NCBI RefSeq assembly: GCF_009908285.1
Contig: NZ_JAAARM010000010.1
Coordinates: 124,001 to 188,000 of the forward strand
Direction: 5' to 3'
DNA from: Pseudomonas sp. Fl4BN1
GTDB lineage: Bacteria > Pseudomonadota > Gammaproteobacteria > Pseudomonadales > Pseudomonadaceae
Length of the DNA: 64,000 nucleotides
Shown: in pieces, positions 54,913-63,784 of the stretch
Layout of the letters: every line of letters starts with the position of its first letter
Numbering within the stretch: position 1 is the stretch's first letter
The notes under the pieces: generated by a model
The model's database searches: none
What the model was told of the DNA's origin: nothing
Seen by the model: the letters and a program-made list of their open reading frames with translations, nothing else
Program-made: the position numbers and the translations under genes

Positions 54913-55949
54913 CGTTTGCGTTCCACACCCCAGCGGTAGCCCGAAAGGTTACCGTCGCTGCGTACCACGCGGTGGCAGGGAATTGCCACTGCCAGGCTGT
55001 TGGCGGCACAGGCCTGGGCTACGGCACGCATGGCCTTGGGCGCGCCGATGCGCTGGGCGATCTCGGCGTAGCTGGCGGTGCTGCCGGCGGGAATGCTCCT
55101 CAGGGCCTGCCATACCCGTTCCTGGAATGCCGTGCCACGCAGGTCCAGGGGCAGGTCCAGGCCAATCGCCGGGGCCTCGATAAAACCCACCACCTGGGCG
55201 ATCAAGCGTTCGAAGTCAGCATCGGCACCGATCAGGTTGCCCCGGGAGAATTTGTCCTGCAGTTGTTCCACCAGCTGGTTTGGATCGTCTCCCAGAAGGA
55301 TGGCGCAGACCCCTCGGTCGCTCTGGGCCACCAGGATCGCTCCCAATGAACACTGGCCCACGGCAAAGCGGATGTCGGTGTTATGACCTCCGGCGCGGTA
55401 GTCGCTGGGCTTCATGCCCAGCACCTGGTCCGCCGATTCGTAGAAGCGGCTGTTGGAGTTGAAACCCGCATCGTACAAAGCGTCGGTTACCGAGTGGCCG
55501 CGCTCCAGGTGCGAACGGACCTTGCGTGAGCGCTGAGCGTTGGCGTAACCCCGGGGAGTCAGGCCGGTGGCGGCCTTGAACACTCGGTGGAAGTGATAGC
55601 TGCTGATGCCGGCGTGCTGCGCCAGTTGCTCGAGGCTGGGGGGCGTCTCGGCGTTCTCGATCTGTCGGCAAGCGGCTGCTACTAGCGCCGCATGTTGTGC
55701 CGCGACCTGGGTCTGATCGCTGGCCTGGCGCTTGCTCGGGCGATAGCCTGCCGCCTCGGCCTGTTCGGCATTGTCGAAGAACTCGACGTTTTGTGCCTTC
55801 GGCAGGCGCGACAGACTGCTGGGGCGACAGTACACGCCGGTGGTCCTGACGCCGTAGACAAAAGTCCCGTCGGCGCTGGCGTCGCGCTTGAGCACGGCTT
55901 GCCAGCGGGGATCCTGTTCGATGCGGTGTTTGCGCGACGGGGCATTCAT
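54876..55949 (-). CDS. ada: Ada: alkylation-response regulator and O6-methylguanine-DNA methyltransferase, with degenerate zinc site
   Basis: 357 residues in the Ada order. (1) N-terminal sensor (QDPRWQAVLKRDASADGTFV, TTGVYCRPSSLSR). (2) AraC helix-turn-helix (ISSYHFHRVFKAATGLTPRG). (3) C-terminal methyltransferase with active-site PCHRVV in VAIPCHRVVRSDG. The sensor keeps the methyl-accepting Cys (VYC) but the other three zinc ligands of E. coli Ada are replaced: CPSR-type Cys is Ser-Leu, and the RPCKRC pair is RPSKRQ. The phosphotriester sensing chemistry may therefore differ. Last gene of a likely operon with alkB and a 2OG oxygenase. Confidence 0.93.
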   Translation of the reverse strand: MNAPSRKHRIEQDPRWQAVLKRDASADGTFVYGVRTTGVYCRPSSLSRLPKAQNVEFFDNAEQAEAAGYRPSKRQASDQTQVAAQHAALVAAACRQIENAETPPSLEQLAQHAGISSYHFHRVFKAATGLTPRGYANAQRSRKVRSHLERGHSVTDALYDAGFNSNSRFYESADQVLGMKPSDYRAGGHNTDIRFAVGQCSLGAILVAQSDRGVCAILLGDDPNQLVEQLQDKFSRGNLIGADADFERLIAQVVGFIEAPAIGLDLPLDLRGTAFQERVWQALRSIPAGSTASYAEIAQRIGAPKAMRAVAQACAANSLAVAIPCHRVVRSDGNLSGYRWGVERKRQLLERESASEG

Positions 55950-56034
55950 GATTGTTACTCGGCAAGCAAGGGTGGCCAGCTTAGGCTGGCGGTGGCTGAT
56001 TCGCACTCCGGGCCTTGCGGTTGAACTCTAGGTT

Positions 56035-56715
56035 TCAGCCAGCCAGGCGAAATGTCAGGTTGATCCGCTGCTGGCCCAGTTGGGGATGATTGCCGTCCTT
56101 GAGCGGCAGCACCCCGTGATAACGCAGGCGATCCACGCCACCCCAGACCACCACATCACCGTGCAGCAGCGGCACGCGCTGGCTCTGGTCGCTGCGCTGC
56201 TGGCCGCCGAACAGAAAGATCGCCGGCAGGCCCAGGGACAAGGACACGATGGGGGCGTTGAAGTCGTGCTCGTTCTTGTCCTGGTGCAGGGACATCTTCG
56301 CGCCGGGTCGGTAGCAATTGATCAGGCAGGAGTCGGGGGTGAACCGGCTGAAGCCTGCGGCATCCGCTGCGGCCTCGGCCAGTTGCCGAAACACTTCGGG
56401 CATCGCCGGCCAGGGCCGCAGGCTCTGTGGGTCGATCCGGCTGTAGCGATAACCACTGCGGTCGGTGGTCCAGCCCCATTGTCCGCAACTGCTCAGCCCC
56501 ACCGACATGCTGAAGCCGCCCGGCGTCACCATATGGCGAAACGGCGCTGCCGCCAGTACCTCGTCGAGTCTTGGCAGCAGGCGCTCGATCCAGGGCAGGG
56601 CAAACCCGCGCAGCACCCAGGCCTGAGGCCCCAGCGCGTCGCTGCGTGCTGGCTGCTGTAGGTCGCTTTCGCTGAACAGTCCGAGGCTGGAAGGCTCGGT
56701 ATCGCTACAACGCAT
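56035..56715 (-). CDS. alkB: DNA oxidative demethylase AlkB
   Basis: 226 residues. The Fe(II)/2-oxoglutarate site is complete: HQD in KMSLHQDKNEHD, His in LRYHGVLPL and the RxNLTFR ending (QQRINLTFRLAG). NCYRPGAKMSLHQDKN is the AlkB hallmark. It removes 1-methyladenine and 3-methylcytosine from DNA. Its start overlaps the stop of the upstream oxygenase by 11 bp, and ada begins 85 bp downstream. Confidence 0.96.
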   Translation of the reverse strand: MRCSDTEPSSLGLFSESDLQQPARSDALGPQAWVLRGFALPWIERLLPRLDEVLAAAPFRHMVTPGGFSMSVGLSSCGQWGWTTDRSGYRYSRIDPQSLRPWPAMPEVFRQLAEAAADAAGFSRFTPDSCLINCYRPGAKMSLHQDKNEHDFNAPIVSLSLGLPAIFLFGGQQRSDQSQRVPLLHGDVVVWGGVDRLRYHGVLPLKDGNHPQLGQQRINLTFRLAG

Positions 56716-57421
56716 CGTGAAAAATCACTCCAAGGGTGTGGCGCCGGCCACTGAGTATGCGGCTGACACCATGGCGCAGGGTCACTCGATAGGGGCCGCG
56801 GGAACCGCTGACCGGTCGATGATGCACGGCGAATATCAGCCCATCACCCTGCTTCAGACCAATGACCTGAGGCCGTGATTGCATGCGTGGGCGTTGCTCG
56901 GTGAGCACCAGTTCGCCGCCGGTGAAATCCGTCCCAGGTTGCGACAACAAGAAGGCCGCCTGCAAGGGAAACACATGCTCGCCGTACAGGTCCTGATGCA
57001 GGCAGTTGTAATCCTCGGCGCCGTATTGCAGCAACAGTGGCGTGGGGCGTTGCTGTCCGGCGGCATGGCAGCGCTGGAGGAACGCCGGATGTTGCGCCGG
57101 GTAGCGTATATCGATGTGCATCGCCTGGTTCCAGCGGTTGGCCTGGTTTACCAGGCGCCGATAGAGCAACTGGCGCAACTCGGCCACCAGGTCCGGCAGC
57201 GGGTAGCGAAAGTACTGATATTCGCCGCGACCGAAACCATGGCGGGCCATGATCACTTTCGAACGGAACAGCTCGGGGTGCTGATACAGCTGGCTCATGG
57301 ACTGGCATTCATCCACGCTCAGCAGGCCTTCGAGACGGGCGCAGCCGTCCTGGTCGAGGGCCTGCTCGATGCCTCCCCAATCCAGCTGTTGCAGGCGATC
57401 ATGTAGCGAGAGTGCGGGCAT
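56705..57421 (-). CDS. 2OG-Fe(II) oxygenase (AlkB-operon partner)
   Basis: 238 residues from MPALSLHDRLQQLDWGGIEQ. The facial triad is visible: HxD in YNCLHQDLYGEH, distal His in RVTLRHGVSRI, and the 2OG-binding Arg in the following VSRILSGRRH. GYGRGEYQYF-like and PLLLQYGAEDYN segments are typical of DUF-type prolyl-hydroxylase-fold proteins often cotranscribed with alkB. It may act on proteins or modified bases. First gene of the ada-alkB operon. Confidence 0.88.
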   Translation of the reverse strand: MPALSLHDRLQQLDWGGIEQALDQDGCARLEGLLSVDECQSMSQLYQHPELFRSKVIMARHGFGRGEYQYFRYPLPDLVAELRQLLYRRLVNQANRWNQAMHIDIRYPAQHPAFLQRCHAAGQQRPTPLLLQYGAEDYNCLHQDLYGEHVFPLQAAFLLSQPGTDFTGGELVLTEQRPRMQSRPQVIGLKQGDGLIFAVHHRPVSGSRGPYRVTLRHGVSRILSGRRHTLGVIFHDAL

Positions 57422-57526
57422 GGCACGGGTGTCCTGGACAAGAAGCAATCCTGGCCAGTCTAGGTGCCAGGTGTCTGGTGAACACTCCGTTGCTTGCGCT
57501 TGAATCTGCCCCGAGTGGCGGACGCT

Positions 57527-57697
57527 TTACAGGGCCTTGCTGACGCTGACGTCGCTGATGACATCGCCGGATTGGCCATGCAGCGCTTCGAGGGCGGCCA
57601 GGGCTTCTTCCTGGGTGCCGGTTTCGAGTTGGGCGAATTCGAAGCGGCGCTCACCGTTGAGTTTGTATTTGATGACGTATTTGGTGGTGTGGGGCAC
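57527..57697 (-). CDS. 56-residue hypothetical protein
   Basis: Starts at GTG 57697 (VPHTTKYVIKYKLNGERRFE), then LETGTQEEALAALEALHGQS. A beta-hairpin plus helix layout, soluble. The large frame to 58276 is a run-through of the upstream DUF1883 gene in another frame. It lies 32 bp downstream of DUF1883, so the two are probably cotranscribed. Confidence 0.65.
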   Translation of the reverse strand: MPHTTKYVIKYKLNGERRFEFAQLETGTQEEALAALEALHGQSGDVISDVSVSKAL

Positions 57698-57729
57698 GGG
57701 AATACCTGTTGTCGCGAAGAGGCTGGGGC

Positions 57730-58032
57730 TTAGCGCAGTTTCGAGCTGGAGCGCCGGATGATGCGGATCGAGTGCGTCAGGTTCGGCTTGCGAGTCACGC
57801 TGATGGGACGACGGTTGACGGTGTCGATGGTGATATTCCAGAAACCGGTGCTCGGTGCCGTGATCTTCGCCGGGAACTGGTCGAAAGCCCCGCCGTGATA
57901 GGTATGGCGGCCGCCGTTCTTGAAGCTGCGGAAGTTGGCATCGTTCATCAGACGAATGTTGCAGACCTGGGAGCATTCGATGACGACGATATCGTCTTCG
58001 TTCAGGTGCTCGCGCTGGTGGATGAATTTCAT
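57730..58032 (-). CDS. DUF1883 family protein
   Basis: A 100-residue protein matching DUF1883: MKFIHQREHLNEDDIVVIEC, QVCNIRLMNDANFRSFKNGG, then TGFWNITIDTVNRRPISVTR. A small beta-rich domain sometimes found with TIR or effector domains, here alone. Function unknown. Confidence 0.85.
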   Translation of the reverse strand: MKFIHQREHLNEDDIVVIECSQVCNIRLMNDANFRSFKNGGRHTYHGGAFDQFPAKITAPSTGFWNITIDTVNRRPISVTRKPNLTHSIRIIRRSSSKLR

Positions 58033-58242
58033 GGGCGCCTCCAGAAGGGCTATATCTACAAAAGCAAAAAACGTTTGCGTGGGCGATGGCGGAGTTTATC
58101 AGGCCCAAAGGGTTATTATTCGAACCCGGTGTCGGGCTTTGACAATTTAAAACAGTTATTTGGATTTTTATCGGCGATAAAGCCGGGCCTCCGGAGAAAA
58201 ACAGCGCCTTTGCTGTCGGAAGGACTTTATTGGAGATTTCAT

Positions 58243-58593
58243 ATGAAACGGTGGGTATGGATTCTGGCCTTGGCAATCAGTGGCTGTGCGACTGTCTCGG
58301 ACATCGACCAGACGCCGCCGACGCTGAGTGTCATTTCTGGCAAAAAGCCTCAGGAATACGTCACCTGCTTGACCGGGAAGCTCGCCGACAGCCGTGGCGC
58401 ATTGCAAGTCGAGCCGCATAAAGATGGCTATCGAGTGATTGTTCCGCAGAGCCTGTCACCAGCTCCGGCGGCGGTCTTCTATATTGAAGGGCGCTCTAGT
58501 GGCAGCAGCATCAAGTTGCATGAGCAGATGTCCAACAACCCTTTGCGTCCTCAGGATGTGCGCAAGGCCGCAGAGGCGTGCATCTCTGGTTGA
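58243..58593 (+). CDS. small lipoprotein
   Basis: 116 residues: MKRWVWILALAISGC with lipobox ISGC, then YVTCLTGKLADSRGALQVEP and YRVIVPQSLSPAPAAVFYIE. TGGAG precedes the ATG. Outer-membrane or periplasmic lipoprotein of unknown function, with two further Cys that may pair (VTC, EACISG). Confidence 0.75.
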   Translation: MKRWVWILALAISGCATVSDIDQTPPTLSVISGKKPQEYVTCLTGKLADSRGALQVEPHKDGYRVIVPQSLSPAPAAVFYIEGRSSGSSIKLHEQMSNNPLRPQDVRKAAEACISG

Positions 58594-58619
58594 GTCCTGA
58601 AGCAACAGCACTGCCCCGA

Positions 58620-58668
58620 GCCTGCTGACGTACCGATCTTGAATGGGGGGTGTGTCAGCAGGCTTTTT
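58620..58668 (+). terminator. intrinsic terminator after the lipoprotein gene
   Basis: GCCTGCTGAC pairs with GTCAGCAGGC across a 24-base loop, followed by TTTTT. Confidence 0.75.
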
Positions 58669-58813
58669 GCTGCCCTGGAGAAACATTGCATTCAACGGCT
58701 TTCATTCAATGTAAAAGCGCCAATTTCGCGTTGTCGCCGTGGATCAATTGACCTACTATTTGTGTGCTTATATCAACTAGGTCTAAGCATATAACTAGAA
58801 TAATGGAGTTCAT

Positions 58814-59464
58814 ATGATCCCACTGGATCGAATGCTATTGAGTGGCCTGATGCTGCTGTTTGTGCAAACTGCCCATGCCGTGGACGGGCAGAAAATCTTC
58901 ACCCAGGGCGGCGCCCAGCCGGGTGCGACGGCCTGCCTGGCCTGCCATGGTGCGGATGGCATGGGCCTGGCGCCCGCCGGTTTTCCGCGTCTTGCCGGGC
59001 TGCCGGCGGCCTACCTCGGCAAGCAGTTGCACGACTTTCGCAGCGGTGCCCGCACCAGCCCGGTCATGCAACCTCTGGCCAAAGCCTTGAGTGAAGACGA
59101 AATCACTGCGGTGACCACTGCCCTGGCAGCCATGCCCGGGCCGAAAACCGCAACGGTCAGCCGCAGCCAGGCGGCCACCGGCGTCGGTGAACGTTTGGCA
59201 TTGCGCGGTGCCTGGGAGCGGCAGATTCCCGAGTGCGTCAGTTGCCACGGCCCTGGCGGCGTGGGTGTTGGCGAGGCCTTTCCGCCGCTGGCCGGCCAGC
59301 CTGCCACTTACCTGGTGGCGCAGTTGAACGCCTGGCGCGAGGGCAGCCGGCACAATGACCCCAATGACCTGATGGGGCATATCGCCAAATCCCTGAGTGC
59401 CGAAGAAGTTGCCGCAGTGGCGGATTACTTCGCGAGCTTGAATCAACCGGAGGCGCGACCATGA
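58814..59464 (+). CDS. tsdB: TsdB: diheme cytochrome c4-type electron acceptor of thiosulfate dehydrogenase
   Basis: 216 residues. The signal peptide ends near residue 22 (LLFVQTAHA). Two heme c sites: CLACHGADGMG (residues about 39-43) and CVSCHGPGGVG (about 142-146). Each domain has a later Met (SPVMQPLAK; NDLMGHIAK) as axial ligand, the cytochrome c4 layout. Its stop overlaps the start of tsdA by ATGA. In known TsdBA pairs it takes electrons from TsdA. Confidence 0.85.
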   Translation: MIPLDRMLLSGLMLLFVQTAHAVDGQKIFTQGGAQPGATACLACHGADGMGLAPAGFPRLAGLPAAYLGKQLHDFRSGARTSPVMQPLAKALSEDEITAVTTALAAMPGPKTATVSRSQAATGVGERLALRGAWERQIPECVSCHGPGGVGVGEAFPPLAGQPATYLVAQLNAWREGSRHNDPNDLMGHIAKSLSAEEVAAVADYFASLNQPEARP

Positions 59465-60381
59465 AACCATTGATTGCAGGGGCGCTGATGGCGTTGCTCG
59501 CGGTTCAGGTGCAGGCAGCCACCATCGTCATGGAAGATCAGTCGCAGATTCCGGCGCCAAATGCTCCCGCGCATGCCGACTACTTCAAGCCGCCGGCCGA
59601 GAGCGAGTTGCCGGACAACGCCTATGGCAAGTTGGTACGTGAGGGGCATGCGTTGTTTGTCGACACCAAGCGCCGAGCGCCACAGTACGTGGGCAACGGG
59701 CTCAACTGCAGTAACTGCCACCTTGATCAGGGGCGTTTGGCCAACTCCGCGCCGCTCTGGGGCGCCTACCCGATGTACCCCGCATATCGCAAGAAAAACG
59801 ACAGGGTGAACACCTTTGCCGAGCGCCTGCAGGGCTGCTTCCAGTTCAGCATGAACGGCGGTAAGCCGCCGGCGGCAGACAGCCCGGAAATTACTGCGTT
59901 GTCGGTGTATGCCTATTGGCTGGCGAGCAAGGCGCCGCTGGGCGTGGAGTTGCCTGGGCGCGGTTATCCCGATGTGGCGCAGCCTGCCAAGGGCTACGAC
60001 CTGAAACAGGGTGGCGCGGTGTATCAGGCGCAGTGCGCGGTTTGTCATGGCGAGCAAGGCCAGGGGCAGAAGGTGGGAGCGGATTACGTGATGCCGCCAC
60101 TCTGGGGCAAGGATTCCTACAACTGGGGGGCGGGAATGCATCGGATCAACACCGCCGCGTCCTTTATCAAGCACAACATGCCGTTGGGCAAAGGGGGCAG
60201 CTTGAGTGATCAGCAGGCATGGGACGTGGCGGCCTTCGTCAACAGCCATGAGCGACCTCAGGATCCGCGCCTGGTGGAAGGCTCGATCGAGAAGACCCGC
60301 GTCAAGTTTCACGCCAATGATGGGGTGAATTTATACGGTCAGACGGTAGAAGGCGTGCTGATAGGCCAGGGCATCCGATAA
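59461..60381 (+). CDS. tsdA: TsdA: thiosulfate dehydrogenase (tetrathionate-forming)
   Basis: 306 residues with signal peptide to about residue 19 (VQVQA). Two heme c sites: NGLNCSNCHLDQGR and CAVCHGEQGQG. Between them lies VNTFAERLQGCFQFSMNG, where the Cys is the rare axial thiolate ligand of TsdA heme 1. ANSAPLWGAYPMYPAYRKKN is another TsdA hallmark. The periplasmic enzyme couples two thiosulfates to tetrathionate and passes electrons to TsdB. A strong terminator follows. Confidence 0.9.
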   Translation: MKPLIAGALMALLAVQVQAATIVMEDQSQIPAPNAPAHADYFKPPAESELPDNAYGKLVREGHALFVDTKRRAPQYVGNGLNCSNCHLDQGRLANSAPLWGAYPMYPAYRKKNDRVNTFAERLQGCFQFSMNGGKPPAADSPEITALSVYAYWLASKAPLGVELPGRGYPDVAQPAKGYDLKQGGAVYQAQCAVCHGEQGQGQKVGADYVMPPLWGKDSYNWGAGMHRINTAASFIKHNMPLGKGGSLSDQQAWDVAAFVNSHERPQDPRLVEGSIEKTRVKFHANDGVNLYGQTVEGVLIGQGIR

Positions 60382-60398
60382 ACTGTCGCCTATCGTCA

Positions 60399-60441
60399 AC
60401 GATGCCGCCCAGGCTTGCGCTTTGGCGGCGTCGTCTTTTTT
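60399..60441 (+). terminator. intrinsic terminator of tsdBA
   Basis: ACGATGCCGCC pairs with GGCGGCGTCGT (one mismatch) and is followed by CTTTTTT. It lies 10 bases before the next ATG, whose ribosome site (GGAGA) overlaps the tail. Confidence 0.9.
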
Positions 60442-60450
60442 GGAGAAAGC

Positions 60451-60681
60451 ATGAAGCGGGAACACGTCAGGGAAAAGCATGCAGAGGGCTCGATCTCTGC
60501 CACCCATGTGATTCAGAACCCGGCCAATTCGGGGGAATGGATCGTGTTCTTCAAGAAAAGCGCTGGGCGCAGCTACTTCTTGGTGGATGAGAGCGACGAG
60601 GTGGAATCCTTTTCCCGTCTTGACGACCTGATCGAAACCATTCGTGGCCTGGGGATCAAGTTCGCCGAAATTCACATGTAG
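60451..60681 (+). CDS. 76-residue hypothetical protein
   Basis: MKREHVREKHAEGSISATHV, then SGEWIVFFKKSAGRSYFLVD and SFSRLDDLIETIRGLGIKFA. A compact alpha/beta protein with conserved-looking surface; GGAGA precedes the ATG. Function unknown. Confidence 0.7.
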   Translation: MKREHVREKHAEGSISATHVIQNPANSGEWIVFFKKSAGRSYFLVDESDEVESFSRLDDLIETIRGLGIKFAEIHM

Positions 60682-60695
60682 CGGGTGTTCGCCCT

Positions 60696-60977
60696 CTACT
60701 TGCAGACCACCACCACGCTACGACTTTTATAGTTGCCAACGTCGACTCCCAGGGTTTTGTCGCTCTCCTTGGGGGAGGGCGTGCCTTGGGTGCTGACGAT
60801 CCGATAGCCGGTACCGGCGCAGGATGCCTCGGCTTTTTCGTAGCAACTGGCCCAGGAGCCGGCTTCTCCGGAGCAATCGATGCTCAGGCCCGGCTCGCCG
60901 TTGGCCAGGTAGGTATTGGACGCGGTAGCGCATCCGCTCAGGGCCAGTACCGCAGTGACAGTGAGAAGTCTGTTCAT
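60696..60977 (-). CDS. small lipoprotein
   Basis: 93 residues from MNRLLTVTAVLALSGC, lipobox ALSGC. The mature part has three more Cys (LSIDCSGEAGSWASCYEKAE, ASCAGTGY) and a C-terminal CK. Conserved-looking and envelope-bound; function unknown. ATG 60989 is an alternative start. Confidence 0.75.
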   Translation of the reverse strand: MNRLLTVTAVLALSGCATASNTYLANGEPGLSIDCSGEAGSWASCYEKAEASCAGTGYRIVSTQGTPSPKESDKTLGVDVGNYKSRSVVVVCK

Positions 60978-61453
60978 GGGGGATTTCATCATCTTGGAGG
61001 AGGAAGCATTGGGGTCTGTCATCTAGTTGGCGATGCTATAGCCAGTGGCCATTTCGGTACAGTGCATCACCTTAGTCAGCGGTGACTGCTGAAAAGTGCC
61101 GTGACCCGGGCGGCGCGGCACTTTGTCGGTGGCATTCTGGCCGCACCTTGTGCCCTGGGGAGTGCCATCAGTGGCAACAGGGATATAGCCTGAAAAACTA
61201 CTTGAAAGGCTACTTTGCAAGCCTCTTCGAGGCGCGCCCTTGAGCCATTGGCGCGCGCGTACAGGCGCTGGTTTAAGGGGGCTGCGGCGTTTTGAAGGTT
61301 TACGCCGCAGGCTATCTGGTGGATGCTGCGGAACTATCTTGAGCTTTATTTCTCTATGATGGCAGCGGTTAGCTAGCGGGGGGCATTGTAAGGTGCACGC
61401 CGCCTGATTAGACTGCGCCGAAACTTGTACGCACAGCCTTTTTAAGGACTCAT
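60978..61453. other. upstream region of galU
   Basis: About 475 bases between divergent genes. The galU ribosome site (AAGGA) lies at 61444. No sRNA, riboswitch or ORF that I can support. Confidence 0.5.
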
Positions 61454-62293
61454 ATGATCAAGAAATGCTTGTTCCCAGCAGCCGGTTACGGTACTCGCTT
61501 CCTGCCAGCGACTAAAGCCATGCCTAAAGAAATGCTGCCGGTGGTGAACAAGCCACTGATCCAGTACGGCGTTGAAGAAGCGCTGGACGCTGGATTGACT
61601 GAAATCTCCATCGTGACCGGGCGTGGCAAACGCGCCCTCGAAGACCACTTCGACATCAGTTACGAGCTGGAAAACCAGATCAAGGGCACCGACAAGGAAA
61701 AATACCTGGTCGGTATCCGCAAGCTGTTGGACGAGTGCTCGTTTTCCTACACCCGTCAGACCGAGATGAAAGGCCTGGGTCACGCGATCCTGACCGGTCG
61801 TCCGCTGATCGGTGACGAACCGTTCGCGGTAGTCCTGGCTGACGACCTGTGTGTGAACCTGGAGGGCGACGGCGTCCTGACCCAGATGGTCAAGCTGTAC
61901 AAGCAGTACCGCTGCACCATCGTTGCGATCCAGGAAGTTGATCCGCAGGAAACCAACAAGTACGGCGTGATCGCTGGTGACTTGATTGGCGACGATCTTT
62001 ACCGTGTGCGTAACATGGTCGAGAAGCCAAAGCCGGAAGATGCACCGTCGAACCTGGCGATCATTGGTCGTTACATTCTGACGCCGGACATCTTCAGCCT
62101 GATCGAGCAGACCGAGCCAGGCAAGGGTGGTGAAATCCAGATTACCGACGCCCTGATGAAGCAGGCGCAGGACGGTTGCGTGATTGCCTACAAGTTCAAG
62201 GGTCAGCGTTTCGACTGCGGTGGCGCCGAAGGCTACATCGAAGCGACCAACTTCTGTTTCGAGCACTTCTACAAGACCGGCAAGGCTTACTGA
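61454..62293 (+). CDS. galU: UTP-glucose-1-phosphate uridylyltransferase GalU
   Basis: 279 residues. FPAAGYGTRFLPATKAMPKE is the nucleotide-binding loop, VVNKPLIQYGVEEALDAG follows, and VVLADDLCVNLEGD carries the Mg-binding Asp. KFKGQRFDCGGAEGYIEA is the C-terminal signature. It makes UDP-glucose for lipopolysaccharide and exopolysaccharides. Followed by its own terminator. Confidence 0.97.
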   Translation: MIKKCLFPAAGYGTRFLPATKAMPKEMLPVVNKPLIQYGVEEALDAGLTEISIVTGRGKRALEDHFDISYELENQIKGTDKEKYLVGIRKLLDECSFSYTRQTEMKGLGHAILTGRPLIGDEPFAVVLADDLCVNLEGDGVLTQMVKLYKQYRCTIVAIQEVDPQETNKYGVIAGDLIGDDLYRVRNMVEKPKPEDAPSNLAIIGRYILTPDIFSLIEQTEPGKGGEIQITDALMKQAQDGCVIAYKFKGQRFDCGGAEGYIEATNFCFEHFYKTGKAY

Positions 62294-62317
62294 TAGTCGC
62301 TGCACGGGTTTGTCGGG

Positions 62318-62346
62318 AAAAGCCACCTTCGGGTGGCTTTTTCATT
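62318..62346 (+). terminator. terminator of galU
   Basis: AAAAGCCACC-TTCG-GGTGGCTTTTT: UUCG-capped stem with T-run, 25 bases after the stop. Confidence 0.92.
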
Positions 62347-62425
62347 TGTCGCCCTTATGTCCATCCTCTGCGCTGACCCGATCGCCATCTGCGGTTATGC
62401 TTGTCAGCCTGCCTGGGAGAGTGAA

Positions 62426-63784
62426 ATGGCCTACGATTTTGATCTTTATGTAATTGGCGCCGGTTCCGGTGGTGTGCGTTGCGCGCGATTCGCCGCAGGC
62501 TTCGGGGCGAAAGTCGCGGTTGCCGAAAGCCGCTATCTGGGTGGTACCTGTGTCAACGTTGGTTGCGTGCCAAAAAAACTCTTGGTGTACGGTGCCCACT
62601 TTGCCGAGGACTTCGAACAGGCCTCGGGTTTTGGCTGGTCGCTGGGTGAGGCGAACTTTGACTGGGCAACCCTGATTGGCAACAAGGATCGCGAAATCAA
62701 TCGCCTCAACGGCATCTACCGCAATCTGCTGGTCAACAGCGGCGTGACCTTGCATGAGGGGCATGCCAGGTTGATCGATCCGCATCAGGTGGAGGTCAAT
62801 GGCCAGCGTTACACCGCCAAGCACATTCTGATTGCTACCGGCGGCTGGCCGCAGATCCCGGATATTCCGGGGAGCGAGCATGCCATCAGTTCCAACGAGG
62901 CGTTCTTCCTCAAAGAGTTGCCTGGGCGTGTTCTGGTGGTGGGTGGTGGTTATATCGCGGTGGAGTTTGCCGGGATTTTCCATGGTCTGGGTGCGAAGAC
63001 GCAGCTGCTGTATCGCGGTGATCTGTTTCTGCGAGGCTTTGATAGTGCGGTACGCAAGCACTTGCAGGAAGAACTGACCAAGCGTGGCCTGGGGCTGCAA
63101 TTCAATGCTGATATCGAGCGCATCGACAAGCAGGCTGATGGCAGCCTTGAAGTCACCCTCAAGGATGGCCGCAAGCTGTTGGCGGATTGCGTGTTCTACG
63201 CCACCGGCCGCCGGCCGATGCTCGACAACCTGGGGCTGGAGAACACCGGGGTCAAGCTCGACAAGCGTGGTTTTGTCGAGGTGGACGACCAGTACCAGAG
63301 CAGCGAACCGTCGATCCTGGCGATTGGCGATGTGATCGGTCGCGTGCAACTGACGCCTGTAGCCCTGGCTGAAGGCATGGCGGTTGCTCGACGCCTGTTC
63401 AAGCCCGAGCAGTATCGTCCAGTGGATTACCAGATGATCCCGACGGCGGTCTTCAGTTTGCCGAACATTGGCACTGTTGGCCTTACCGAGGAACAGGCGC
63501 GTGAGGCGGGGCACAGGGTACAGATTTTCGAAAGCCGTTTCCGGCCGATGAAGCTGACCCTGACCGATTGCCAGGAGCGTACCCTGATGAAGCTGGTGGT
63601 GGATGCCGACAGCGACAAGGTGCTGGGCTGCCATATGGTCGGCCCGGACGCCGGGGAAATCGTTCAGGGCCTGGCGATTGCCCTGAAGGCAGGGGCGACC
63701 AAGCGCGACTTCGACGAAACCATCGGTGTGCATCCGACGGCCGCCGAAGAGTTCGTCACCATGCGCACCCCTGTCGCGGGCTGA
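62426..63784 (+). CDS. gor: glutathione-disulfide reductase Gor
   Basis: 452 residues. FAD loop [20 protein letters not shown], redox-active pair in [20 protein letters not shown] loop [19 protein letters not shown] and the C-terminal [13 protein letters not shown] with the proton-donor His. The residues after the NADPH loop ([13 protein letters not shown]) carry the Arg pair that favours NADPH. ATG 62426 has GGGAGAG upstream; the frame from 62333 overlaps the galU terminator. Confidence 0.96.
   Translation: MAYDFDLYVIGAGSGGVRCARFAAGFGAKVAVAESRYLGGTCVNVGCVPKKLLVYGAHFAEDFEQASGFGWSLGEANFDWATLIGNKDREINRLNGIYRNLLVNSGVTLHEGHARLIDPHQVEVNGQRYTAKHILIATGGWPQIPDIPGSEHAISSNEAFFLKELPGRVLVVGGGYIAVEFAGIFHGLGAKTQLLYRGDLFLRGFDSAVRKHLQEELTKRGLGLQFNADIERIDKQADGSLEVTLKDGRKLLADCVFYATGRRPMLDNLGLENTGVKLDKRGFVEVDDQYQSSEPSILAIGDVIGRVQLTPVALAEGMAVARRLFKPEQYRPVDYQMIPTAVFSLPNIGTVGLTEEQAREAGHRVQIFESRFRPMKLTLTDCQERTLMKLVVDADSDKVLGCHMVGPDAGEIVQGLAIALKAGATKRDFDETIGVHPTAAEEFVTMRTPVAG

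Noticed and set aside
59443..60312. 289-codon minus-strand frame
   Set aside because: Shadow of tsdA, whose heme motifs fix the coding strand.
61442..62326. 294-codon minus-strand frame
   Set aside because: Shadow of galU.
62342..63733. 463-codon open frame antisense to gor
   Set aside because: It lies entirely opposite a clear enzyme gene; the frame is open because of high GC codon bias.
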